From Gammaproteobacteria bacterium (GTDB lineage: Bacteria; Pseudomonadota; Gammaproteobacteria; PIVX01), in NCBI GenBank assembly GCA_003353785.1, contig PIVX01000001.1:186001-250000 (forward strand): a stretch of 64,000 nucleotides of DNA, read 5' to 3'. Under the pieces are notes generated by a model. That model made no database searches and was not told the origin of the DNA. It saw nothing but the letters and a program-made list of their open reading frames with translations. Shown here piece after piece: positions 9,345-17,577 of the stretch. Each line of letters begins with the position of its first letter. The stretch's first letter is position 1. The translations under genes and the position numbers were made by a program.

Positions 9345-10165
9345 TTTTAACAGGTTTTGGCATTAATTGTGCAACAGAAATGCAATCAGCTTATTATGAA
9401 GTTGGTGCACAACCTAAAATAATACATTTGTCCGAATTATTTTCTGGAAAGATAGATTTATTAAATTTTGATATTATAAATTTCCCAGGAGGATTTAGCT
9501 ACGGAGATGACTTAGGCGCAGGAAGGGTTTTAGCTAATCTAATTAAATATAAACATCTTTCCTCTGGAAAAACAGTTTTTTCAAATTTACTAGAATTCAT
9601 TGAAGCAGAAAAATATATTGTTGGAATTTGCAATGGCTTCCAAGTTCTACTTGCACTAGGTTTATTACCAGGCACAGCTCATGATTATCAGCAAGAAGCT
9701 ACTCTTGCCACCAATAATTCAGGTAAATTTGAAGATCGCTGGGTATATTGCAAAACTCCAGAAAATTCATGTGCCTCCCAATTATTTCCCTCAGGTATAC
9801 TTGAATATCCTATTCGCCATAAAGAAGGTAAATTAATTATCAAAAATTCTAGTACTATAAAAAAAATTGTAGAACAAAAATTAATTGCTCTACAGTACTG
9901 TTTAAAAGATGGTAGTCCTGCAAAATATTACCCTGATAATCCAAATCAATCTTGGATGCAATGTGCTGGATTAATTCATCCAAATGGTCGTATTATTGGG
10001 ATAATGCCACACCCTGAAGCTGCAGTATCATTTTATAATCATCCTAATTGGCCTCAAATTGCTTGTAAATCAACCCTTGCATTAAAAAAAGGAGATGGTT
10101 ATTGGTTTTTTAAGAAGATTACTGCAAAAATTATTAACTCAATGAAGGAAAAAATGTATGCGTAA
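9323..10165 (+). CDS. purQ: FGAM synthase glutamine amidotransferase subunit (280 aa)
   Basis: Class I glutaminase that releases ammonia from glutamine for PurL. It has the oxyanion/nucleophile strand IVGICNGFQVLLALG with Cys103, the PGGFSYGDDLGAGR segment, and the catalytic His/Glu pair in MPHPEAAVSF. It is longer than the 220-230-residue stand-alone PurQ of PurS systems. It resembles the C-terminal domain of fused large PurL, so PurL/PurQ look like a fission of that type. The ATG at 9323 gives the normal N-terminus AKIRSLILTGFGINC. A GTG start at 9311 would add four residues and is less likely. The end overlaps purH by 8 bases. Confidence 0.94.
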   Translation: MAKIRSLILTGFGINCATEMQSAYYEVGAQPKIIHLSELFSGKIDLLNFDIINFPGGFSYGDDLGAGRVLANLIKYKHLSSGKTVFSNLLEFIEAEKYIVGICNGFQVLLALGLLPGTAHDYQQEATLATNNSGKFEDRWVYCKTPENSCASQLFPSGILEYPIRHKEGKLIIKNSSTIKKIVEQKLIALQYCLKDGSPAKYYPDNPNQSWMQCAGLIHPNGRIIGIMPHPEAAVSFYNHPNWPQIACKSTLALKKGDGYWFFKKITAKIINSMKEKMYA

Positions 10166-11774
10166 AATTAAAAAAGCGTTAATCAGCGTTTCTGATAAAA
10201 ATAATTTACAGATTATAGGAAATTTTTTAAGTCAAAATAAAGTCGAAATTATTTCAACAGGGGGAACACAGAATTTCTTAAAGAAACATAATATTTCTTC
10301 AACTGATATAACAAAAATTACAGGTAATCCAGAGAGTTTTGGAGGAAGAGTGAAAACCTTAGATTTTAAAATATTATCTGCTATTTTGTTTGACCGAGAA
10401 AACGATTATTTGGAAGCAGAAAAATTGAATATAGAACCAATTGATTTAGTCATCTGCAATTTTTATCCATTCAAGCAGGCTAAACAATCCAATTCATCAT
10501 TAGATAATTTAATCGATAATATAGACATTGGTGGGTTAACCTTAGTACGTGCTGCAGCAAAAAATTTTAAAGATGTCCTTGTTGTAAATGATCCAGAAGA
10601 TTATTCAGAGCTAATAATTGAGCTAAAAAATAATAAAATGTGTTCGTCAGAAAATCTACGAAAATATCACATGATTAAAGCTTTTAATTTAGTTGCAAAT
10701 TATGATTCAGAAATTGCCACATCAATGACACAACTACAAAATAAGAAATCTCTTCGACTATCATTTTATGAGTATGAAACATTGCGCTATGGAGAAAATC
10801 CCCACCAAAAAGCTGTCATATATCGAGATTTCAATGCATCGAAAGGTAGCTTCCTGCTAGATTACGAAAAATTACATGGTCGCTCATTATCATATAACAA
10901 TATTCTAGATCTAAATGGCGCTTTAGAAACTTTATCAGGTCTCTCACGTAAAGGATGCTGCATCGTTAAACATAATACACCTTGTGGCTTGTCAGAAAGC
11001 ACAGAAAAATCAATGCTATTACAATTAGCATGGGAAGGTGATCCAATTTCATCATTTGGCTCAGTTATTGCTTTTAATTTTACTGTCGATAAACAAGACT
11101 TAGTATTCTTACATTTTGATGATTTTGATAAAGCAAATAGAAAATTTGTTGAAGCTATTGCAGCACCTAATTTTACTAATGAAGCACTCCACTATTTAAA
11201 GAATAATAAAAATATACGTATTTTATCCTTCGACCATAATTATCTAATAAACATCTTAAAAAAGTCAGAAATACGTTTCATCCCGGGAGGCCTTCTGTTA
11301 CAAAACTCAAATAATAAAAAATTTGAAAAATTAGAATGTGTTACGCAAGAAAATCACCTTAATATTGCCCAAAAACAAGAATTTATAGAATTTGGTTTAT
11401 TGGCTGTAAGACAAGTCAGATCAAATGCTATCATAATAGTACGCCATCACCAAGACGGTTCCTTTCAAGTAATAGGACAAGGAAGTGGCCAACCAAATCG
11501 CTTAAATGCTATAAAACTAGCTATTGAACTTGCATATAAAAATCTTACTAGCCAGTCCGATGGTAAACAAAATGTAAATAATATATTTGAAGAGTCTTTA
11601 TTAATATCAGAAGCTTTTTTTCCTTTCCCAGATAGCATAGAGCATTGTGCACAATTTGGGATAAAAACAATCATCCAGCCTGGAGGCTCAATTCAAGATC
11701 AAAAAGTTATAGATTCTTGTAACAAACATGGAATAACTATGTATTTCACAGGTACCAGACATTTTAAACACTAA
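10158..11774 (+). CDS. purH: Bifunctional AICAR transformylase / IMP cyclohydrolase (538 aa)
   Basis: Carries out the last two steps: formylation of AICAR with 10-formyl-THF, then ring closure to IMP. The N-terminal MGS-like cyclohydrolase domain (about 1-190) shows ISVSDKNN, ISTGGTQ and GGRVKTLDFKI. The transformylase domain has the Lys-His catalytic motif VKHNTPCG near residue 271, the RYGENPHQKA entry, and the closing YFTGTRHFKH. The substrate-binding strand reads VRQVRSNAII and GQGSGQPNR, somewhat unlike the E. coli form. Translation starts behind AAGGAAAAAATGT, within the end of purQ. The 10-formyl-THF it needs can come from FolD, encoded at the end of the same run. Confidence 0.95.
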   Translation: MRKIKKALISVSDKNNLQIIGNFLSQNKVEIISTGGTQNFLKKHNISSTDITKITGNPESFGGRVKTLDFKILSAILFDRENDYLEAEKLNIEPIDLVICNFYPFKQAKQSNSSLDNLIDNIDIGGLTLVRAAAKNFKDVLVVNDPEDYSELIIELKNNKMCSSENLRKYHMIKAFNLVANYDSEIATSMTQLQNKKSLRLSFYEYETLRYGENPHQKAVIYRDFNASKGSFLLDYEKLHGRSLSYNNILDLNGALETLSGLSRKGCCIVKHNTPCGLSESTEKSMLLQLAWEGDPISSFGSVIAFNFTVDKQDLVFLHFDDFDKANRKFVEAIAAPNFTNEALHYLKNNKNIRILSFDHNYLINILKKSEIRFIPGGLLLQNSNNKKFEKLECVTQENHLNIAQKQEFIEFGLLAVRQVRSNAIIIVRHHQDGSFQVIGQGSGQPNRLNAIKLAIELAYKNLTSQSDGKQNVNNIFEESLLISEAFFPFPDSIEHCAQFGIKTIIQPGGSIQDQKVIDSCNKHGITMYFTGTRHFKH

Positions 11775-11791
11775 CCAAAAAAGGGAAAATA

Positions 11792-13180
11792 ATGAAGTCA
11801 TTAGTTCAGTTTAATAGCCCACAATTAAATAAGATCCATCAAGGTAAAGTCAGAGATAGTTTTAGAATTAACGATAAAACTCGTATGATAATTACAACTG
11901 ATAGACTATCATGCTTTGACAATATACTAGAGACATCAATGCCAAATAAAGGAGCAATACTTAATGAATTAGCCCATTTTTGGTTTTTAAAGACAGAGCA
12001 TATTATTCAAAATCATTTGTTAAAAATGATAGATCCAAGAATTATATTAGTAAAAGAAGCAAAACCTATTAAAGTTGAAATGATAGTTAGAAGATTTCTA
12101 ACTGGTTCTTTATGGAGGGGTTATCAAAAAGGTGAAAGAATTTTTTGTGGTATAACATTGCCTGATGGAATGAAAGAATACGAAGCTTTTCCTCAACCTA
12201 TTATCACACCAACAACTAAAAGTGATACTGATAGAAATATATCACCAACAAATATTGTTGAAAAAGGACTAATAACAAAAGAAATATATATAGAAATGCA
12301 GAATATCTCTTTAGAGTTATTCTCATACGGACAAGAGTTTTGTAAAGAAAAAGGTATAATATTAGTAGACACTAAATATGAATTTGGACTTATAAATGAA
12401 AAATTATGTTTAATTGATGAAATCCATACACCAGATTCTTCAAGATTTTGGTTACAGGAAGATTATGAAAATGATCATAGAACAGTAAGCTCTTATGACA
12501 AAGAATATCTCCGACAATGGTTAATCAACAATAATTGTCCCACGCAAATTCCTAAAGAAGTTATGCATGCAGCTATGCTTCGTTATAATACTATTTATGA
12601 AAGGATATTATCTAAAAAATTAAATACCGATAATTTGAATTTGGCTAGTGCTGTTCAATCATTGATCCAACACAAAGTAATCCAATTAGGGTATATCTCA
12701 ATCATTCTAGGGTCAAAAAATGATCTTGAGCACGCCTTAAAAATACAATCGATTTTGAAAAAATATCCTATTATGATAAATATACGTGTTGTATCTGCAC
12801 ATAAAAACGGTGAAGATATTGTATCTATAGCTCAGAAATACAACGATTCTATTGAACCAGGAGTTGTAATTGCTATTGCAGGACGTTCAAATGGTTTAGG
12901 AGGAGCATTGTCAGCCAATCTAGCTATTCCTGTTATTAACTGCCCTCCTTTTAAAAATCATACGGATCTACAAATAAATATTTTTTCTAGTCTGATTATG
13001 CCATCTGATACACCAGCAACAGTGTGTATAGATCCTGAAAATGCAGCAAAAGCAGCTCTTAGAGCATTAAATATTCCAGTATTACGAACAATACTCTGTA
13101 ACGAGATCACGAAAGTTAAGGAAAATTTAAGACAAGATGATTTTAATATGAAAAAAACTACGGCGGAGTGTCATATATGA
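11792..13180 (+). CDS. purC: Fused SAICAR synthetase - class II AIR carboxylase (462 aa, PAICS-like)
   Basis: Two enzymes in one chain. Residues 1 to about 275 are SAICAR synthetase (PurC): GKVRDSFR at 18-25, TTDRLSCFDN, VRRFLTGSLW, LIDEIHTPDSSRFW. Residues about 298-440 are AIR carboxylase (PurE): SIILGSKNDLEHA, VVSAHKNGEDI, AIAGRSNGLGGALSAN near 363, VINCPPF. The SAHK and AGRSNGLG signatures are those of class II PurE, known from animals and some bacteria. Class II uses CO2 directly and does not need PurK. No purK is seen in the window, which agrees. The order PurC-PurE is that of animal PAICS. A GGGAAAATA ribosome site precedes the ATG. The end overlaps purD as ATGA. Confidence 0.92.
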   Translation: MKSLVQFNSPQLNKIHQGKVRDSFRINDKTRMIITTDRLSCFDNILETSMPNKGAILNELAHFWFLKTEHIIQNHLLKMIDPRIILVKEAKPIKVEMIVRRFLTGSLWRGYQKGERIFCGITLPDGMKEYEAFPQPIITPTTKSDTDRNISPTNIVEKGLITKEIYIEMQNISLELFSYGQEFCKEKGIILVDTKYEFGLINEKLCLIDEIHTPDSSRFWLQEDYENDHRTVSSYDKEYLRQWLINNNCPTQIPKEVMHAAMLRYNTIYERILSKKLNTDNLNLASAVQSLIQHKVIQLGYISIILGSKNDLEHALKIQSILKKYPIMINIRVVSAHKNGEDIVSIAQKYNDSIEPGVVIAIAGRSNGLGGALSANLAIPVINCPPFKNHTDLQINIFSSLIMPSDTPATVCIDPENAAKAALRALNIPVLRTILCNEITKVKENLRQDDFNMKKTTAECHI

Positions 13181-14430
13181 ATATAGCTGTTATTGGCTCT
13201 GGTGGACGTGAACATGCCATAGCTTGGAAATTGTCACAAGAAAATAGTGTTAAAAATGTTTATATCCTTTCACATAATATTTTATTACCTAACTCACTTA
13301 AATGTGATCTTGAAAATTTTTCACGAATTAACAAATGCTGTCAAGAAAATAATATAAATTTGCTGATTGTTGGTTCTGAGCATTATTTATCAAAAGGCAT
13401 GGTAGATTTTTTTCATAAGACAGATATAAAAATTTTTGGTCCAACAAAAAAATCAGCCAAATTAGAAACTTCAAAAATATTTGCAAAACAGTTTATGAAA
13501 ACACATAATGTCGCAACAGCTGATTTTGAATATTTCGATTGTATCCAATCTACCAAAAAATACTTAAGCACATTAAAAAAGAAACCAGTTGTAATCAAAT
13601 ATGATGGATTAGCCTCAGGCAAAGGAGTATTCGTTTGTAAAAATTTTCAAGACTCAAAATCTGCTCTGAAAATATTAGAATATAAATATGGCAATAATAC
13701 CAAAATAATTGTAGAAGAATGTTTATTTGGAGAAGAACTATCATTTATTGTGGCTTGTGGAAAAAATAATTTTAACCAATTATCAATACAATTACTGTGT
13801 ACAGCTAAAGATTATAAACGCGCTTATGAAGGTAATAAAGGGCCAAACACCGGTGGCATGGGAGCTATTTGCCCTCACCCAAGTTGGAATCCTAAAATCG
13901 AGAAAAGTATTATGCAATTTATCGTCAATCCAACTATAAAAGGTTTAGTATCAGAAAATCTTGGATATTGTGGTTTTCTATATTTTGGCGTTATGTTAAC
14001 CCAGCAAGGACCCAAATTATTAGAATATAATACTAGAATGGGAGATCCAGAAGCTCAAACTATATTACCTATAATTAAAGAAGATCTTAGTTCAATAATA
14101 CTAAATGCACTAACAGGTAAATTAGTACAAAAAAAATCTTTAATTAAAAATCAGTTTATAATTGATGTTACTTTAGCTTCAAAAGGATATCCAGATCATT
14201 TTGAGACAAGAAAAGTTATATCTGGAATAGAAAAATTAAATCCAGAAACATTAGTCTTCTACTCTAATGTGCTAAAAGATAATAATAAGTTATATACAAA
14301 TGGTGGAAGAGTAATGCACATAGCATCTCAAGCAAAAAGTGCTGAGTTAGCACGTGAAAAAGTTTATGCAGAATGTAATAAAATCCATTTTGATAATATA
14401 ACTTATAGACAAGATATTGGTGCCATTTAG
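13177..14430 (+). CDS. purD: Phosphoribosylamine-glycine ligase (GARS, 417 aa)
   Basis: ATP-grasp enzyme joining glycine to phosphoribosylamine, the second pathway step. It begins with the PurD N-terminus NIAVIGSGGREHAIAWKL. The ATP-grasp core follows with KYDGLASGKGV near residues 140-150, VEECLFGEELSF, the DYKRAYEGNKGPNTGGMGA block, and EYNTRMGDPEAQ. The ATG at 13177 overlaps the purC/E stop as ATGA and has GGCGGAGTG upstream. This decides the start against the in-frame ATG at 13168. The length is normal. It is a free-standing PurD, not fused to PurM/PurN as in animal GART. Confidence 0.95.
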   Translation: MNIAVIGSGGREHAIAWKLSQENSVKNVYILSHNILLPNSLKCDLENFSRINKCCQENNINLLIVGSEHYLSKGMVDFFHKTDIKIFGPTKKSAKLETSKIFAKQFMKTHNVATADFEYFDCIQSTKKYLSTLKKKPVVIKYDGLASGKGVFVCKNFQDSKSALKILEYKYGNNTKIIVEECLFGEELSFIVACGKNNFNQLSIQLLCTAKDYKRAYEGNKGPNTGGMGAICPHPSWNPKIEKSIMQFIVNPTIKGLVSENLGYCGFLYFGVMLTQQGPKLLEYNTRMGDPEAQTILPIIKEDLSSIILNALTGKLVQKKSLIKNQFIIDVTLASKGYPDHFETRKVISGIEKLNPETLVFYSNVLKDNNKLYTNGGRVMHIASQAKSAELAREKVYAECNKIHFDNITYRQDIGAI

Positions 14431-14431
14431 A

Positions 14432-14995
14432 ATGATAAGAAAAATTGTTATTTTTATTTCAGGCAGAGGTAGTAATATGCTAGCAATTGCAAAGGAAATT
14501 GAATCAGGAGTTTTAAAAGACCTATATGAAATTATCGGTGTTTTTTCAAACAACCCTAACGCAAGAGGTTTAGAGTTAGCTAGAGAGCGTAAAATCCCTA
14601 CTAAATCCATTGACTCTAACTTTTTTTCTAGTTCGGAGTTTGATAAATTATTACTGCTCTATCTGAAAAAATGCTCTTTAGATTACATCATTCTGGCTGG
14701 ATATAATAGATTGTTATCTTATAACGTTGTTAAACGATATGAAAAAAAAATCATAAATATTCATCCAGCAGACACAAATTCTTACAAAGGACTACATGGA
14801 TACCAATGGGCTTTTAAAAAAAATAAGGTAAAAACAATGATCACTATACATTGGGTAGAGCAAGGCTGCGATACTGGTAAGATTATTGCTCAGAAAGAAG
14901 TTAATTTAGCAGGATTAAATACTTTAAAGGAAATCCAGTTTGCTGGTCTTGCTATTGAACATCAATTTTATTCAGAAGTGTTAAAAAGTATATAG
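14432..14995 (+). CDS. purN: Phosphoribosylglycinamide formyltransferase (GART, 187 aa)
   Basis: Transfers formyl from 10-formyl-THF to GAR. The N-terminal phosphate loop SGRGSNM is at about 9-15. The catalytic Asn-His lies in NIHPAD, with the later TIHWV and the Asp region GCDTGKIIAQ. The segment after the catalytic His reads HPADTNSYKGLHGY, instead of the more usual HPSLLPxxxGLH, so this is a less common PurN subtype. The ATG at 14432 immediately follows the purD stop (TAGAATG), implying re-initiation. A non-ATG start at 14417 is possible but gives an atypical N-terminus. It forms part of the continuous purine operon. Confidence 0.92.
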   Translation: MIRKIVIFISGRGSNMLAIAKEIESGVLKDLYEIIGVFSNNPNARGLELARERKIPTKSIDSNFFSSSEFDKLLLLYLKKCSLDYIILAGYNRLLSYNVVKRYEKKIINIHPADTNSYKGLHGYQWAFKKNKVKTMITIHWVEQGCDTGKIIAQKEVNLAGLNTLKEIQFAGLAIEHQFYSEVLKSI

Positions 14996-15002
14996 AGGAC
15001 AT

Positions 15003-16460
15003 ATGTGCGGAGTTTTTGGAATTTCAGATCGAAATAATTCAGTTTCATCATTAGACTCAGAATTAATTTCGGGACTAGCTACTTTACAAAATAGAGGCCA
15101 AGATGCAGCAGGTATCGTTATGAGTAATAATCCTTTTTTTATTAAAAAAAATTTAGGCATGGTTTCTCAAATATTTCATCATCAAAAGAGTAATATAAGT
15201 ACAGAGCCTGTTGGGATCGGTCATGTACGTTATACGACACAAGGGGAAAATACATTAAAAAATACCCAGCCTTTTATTTTAGAAGAACCTTTTGGAATCG
15301 CGATGGCTCACAATGGCAATGTTACTAATTTTAAACATCTAAGAAATAAAATAATACAAGCTAAACGTAAAATTCAGACAACCAACGATCTTGAATTGAT
15401 TCTTCAATTATTCTCAATAAGTTTAAGTGAAAATTCAAGAAAAGAATACACATATAGAGATTTTTTATCTGCTGCCGAATTCATCCAGAGTAATGTTTTT
15501 GGAGCATATTCAGTATTAACAATACTTCGTGGATATGGTTTACTCGGCTTTACAGATAGTAATGGTATTAGACCATTATTTTTAGGAAAAAAAGAATCTA
15601 TTAAGGGAGTTATTTTTGCTTTTTCATCAGAAACCAGCTCATTTGAACAATTAGGATTTGAAACAGTTAGAAGACTCATTGCTGGTGAGATTATTTTTAT
15701 TGATAATAACAACCAAATTCAAACAAGGAATGGGTTTTTGAAAAATTATAAACCTTGTATTTTTGAAGATCTTTATTTTTCTAAATCACATTCAAAGCCT
15801 ATTAATAGCGTTAACCATAATGATTCTATTGCACTAAGAAGAGAGACTATAGGAAAAATACTAGGAAAAAAAATTAAAATGTTAGGTCTAAAACTAGATT
15901 TAGTTATTGACGTGCCAGATTCTGGTTATTTCTATGCTCAAGGTATATCTGAAGAATTATGTATTCCCTACAAGAAAGGATTAACTAAAAATGATAGTAT
16001 GAGAACTTTTATTAGTGACAAAAACACTAGAAAAAAAATTGTCTTGAAAAAATTCAATGTTATTTCGCATCTTATTAAAAATAAAAGAATTGGCGTCGTT
16101 GATGATTCTATTGTGCGAGGCACAATCTCAAAACACATTGCTATGTTACTAAAATCTGAAGATGCGAAAGAAATCTATTTTATCTCTGGATCACCCATTA
16201 TTAGAAACCCTTGTATATATGGAGTTGATATGTCTCTTAAAGAAGAAATGGTTGCTTATAATAAAAAAATAGATGAAATAGCTTTATATATTGGAGTAGA
16301 TAAAATCATTTATCCAACTCTTGGTGATCTAAAAAAAGTCTATGAAAACAACAGATTTTGCCATGCTTGCTTCTCAGGGGAATATCCTACAAAAGTGTCT
16401 AAAAGCATATTATTGGATATAGCACAAGAAAAATTATTTCGTATAAAGGAAAATATCTAA
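15003..16460 (+). CDS. purF: Amidophosphoribosyltransferase (485 aa)
   Basis: First committed step: PRPP plus glutamine gives phosphoribosylamine. The mature N-terminal nucleophile Cys is immediately after the initiator Met (MCGVFGIS), with no propeptide. The Ntn glutaminase continues with LQNRGQDAAGI, GHVRYTTQG and MAHNGNV. The phosphoribosyltransferase half has IDVPDSG and the PRPP loop GVVDDSIVRGT near 364-374. AGAGGACAT precedes the ATG. Four conserved late cysteines are not arranged as in Fe-S type PurF, but CHACFSGEYP is present near the end. The gene is eight bases after purN. Allosteric sites cannot be judged. Confidence 0.94.
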   Translation: MCGVFGISDRNNSVSSLDSELISGLATLQNRGQDAAGIVMSNNPFFIKKNLGMVSQIFHHQKSNISTEPVGIGHVRYTTQGENTLKNTQPFILEEPFGIAMAHNGNVTNFKHLRNKIIQAKRKIQTTNDLELILQLFSISLSENSRKEYTYRDFLSAAEFIQSNVFGAYSVLTILRGYGLLGFTDSNGIRPLFLGKKESIKGVIFAFSSETSSFEQLGFETVRRLIAGEIIFIDNNNQIQTRNGFLKNYKPCIFEDLYFSKSHSKPINSVNHNDSIALRRETIGKILGKKIKMLGLKLDLVIDVPDSGYFYAQGISEELCIPYKKGLTKNDSMRTFISDKNTRKKIVLKKFNVISHLIKNKRIGVVDDSIVRGTISKHIAMLLKSEDAKEIYFISGSPIIRNPCIYGVDMSLKEEMVAYNKKIDEIALYIGVDKIIYPTLGDLKKVYENNRFCHACFSGEYPTKVSKSILLDIAQEKLFRIKENI

Positions 16461-16461
16461 A

Positions 16462-16803
16462 ATGCTTCTTAAAATCCCCCATCCTGTAACTATTTATGTA
16501 GTTATGACTTTTGCTATTTTTAGTAGAATTCATCTCTCAATCCAGCTCAAATTTATTCAGATAACTAAATTAAAATCTACTCTTCTTTCAATGAATATGA
16601 AAAAAAGACGTGGGGATATTTCATCATTTAGTCCAGTATCAACTGGTAACCTAGGAGTAGAAAATATTGTTCAAATTCATTCTTTTCTACTTCCAGTAAA
16701 GAATTTTGGGATCTCTCCTCTTTTTCCTGGTTTATTAATTGCACTACTAGTTAAAGTTTGCAGATGTTGTTTACAGTTTATTGCTAGAATAATTATTTTA
16801 TAG
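16462..16803 (+). CDS. Unrecognised small ORF between purF and LOG (113 aa)
   Basis: An open frame that fits snugly in the operon (1 base after purF, 10 before the next gene). I do not recognise a family. It has a hydrophobic stretch near 8-24, a basic centre (MKKRRGD near 47-53), and a second hydrophobic stretch near 82-112 containing two adjacent cysteines. Codon use does not look strongly coding, and no good ribosome site precedes the ATG. It may be a genuine small membrane protein, a decayed gene, or a chance frame in the space left by a lost gene. Confidence 0.3.
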   Translation: MLLKIPHPVTIYVVMTFAIFSRIHLSIQLKFIQITKLKSTLLSMNMKKRRGDISSFSPVSTGNLGVENIVQIHSFLLPVKNFGISPLFPGLLIALLVKVCRCCLQFIARIIIL

Positions 16804-16813
16804 GAGATGTTAC

Positions 16814-17533
16814 ATGATAAATAAAAAATATAAATCTCGTCCTTTGGAGCCTATGGTTGATGACTCTATATTAACACGAGAAACCTGGAAAATATTCCAA
16901 GTAGTTTCAGAATTAGTAGAAGGTTATGAGAGATTGTCACATATTGCACCATCAGTTAGTATTTATGGATCAGCTAGAATTCCAAGTACTGATCCAATGT
17001 ATTTATTAGCGGAGCAAGTCGCACAACTATTATCTAATTCTGGATTCTCTATTGTCACAGGTGGTGGGCCAGGTATTATGGAAGCAGCAAACAAAGGAGC
17101 TTTTCAAGGTGGCTCCCCTAGTATTGGTTTAAATATATTTTTAAAGAATGAAAAAAAACCAAATGCTTTCCAAGATATATCTCTAAGATTTAGACATTTT
17201 TTTACAAGAAAAATTATGTTTTTGAAGTATGCTTCTGCCCACATTTTATTTCCTGGAGGGTACGGAACTCTTGATGAGATAGGTGAAATTTTAGTTTTAA
17301 TCCAGAAAGAAAGAGCTAAAAAATATCCAATTATTTTATTTGACAGCGAATACTGGGATGAACTTATTAGTTGGTTCAGAAATCAATTATTCAAAAAAAA
17401 CATGATATCAAAAAAAGATCTTGAGCTGTTTCATGTTGTTGATACTCCTGAGCAAGCAGTAGATATTGTAAAAAAATCATATCATAAGAATGATTTATTG
17501 AAAAAAAAATCAATATCCCATGCAACAAATTAG
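16814..17533 (+). CDS. LOG-family protein, putative nucleotide 5'-monophosphate phosphoribohydrolase (239 aa)
   Basis: Rossmann-type protein of the LOG/TIGR00730 group. Diagnostic motifs are YGSARIP near 53-59, TGGGPGIMEAANKGA near 82-96, and PGGYGTLDEIGE near 148-159 (the PGGxGTxxE phosphate/ribose site). Characterised relatives split AMP or related nucleotides into base and ribose 5-phosphate. The same reaction underlies cytokinin activation in plants, and the PpnN enzyme works on purine monophosphates in E. coli. Placement inside a purine operon fits salvage or purine-pool control, possibly recycling ribose 5-phosphate to Prs. AGGAGATGTTAC gives a strong ribosome site. Older annotations call such genes lysine decarboxylase-like, which is not supported. 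Confidence 0.88.
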   Translation: MINKKYKSRPLEPMVDDSILTRETWKIFQVVSELVEGYERLSHIAPSVSIYGSARIPSTDPMYLLAEQVAQLLSNSGFSIVTGGGPGIMEAANKGAFQGGSPSIGLNIFLKNEKKPNAFQDISLRFRHFFTRKIMFLKYASAHILFPGGYGTLDEIGEILVLIQKERAKKYPIILFDSEYWDELISWFRNQLFKKNMISKKDLELFHVVDTPEQAVDIVKKSYHKNDLLKKKSISHATN

Positions 17534-17577
17534 TGCATCCACCTTAGTCTTTTTAATTTAGTTATGAGGGTTTTTGT

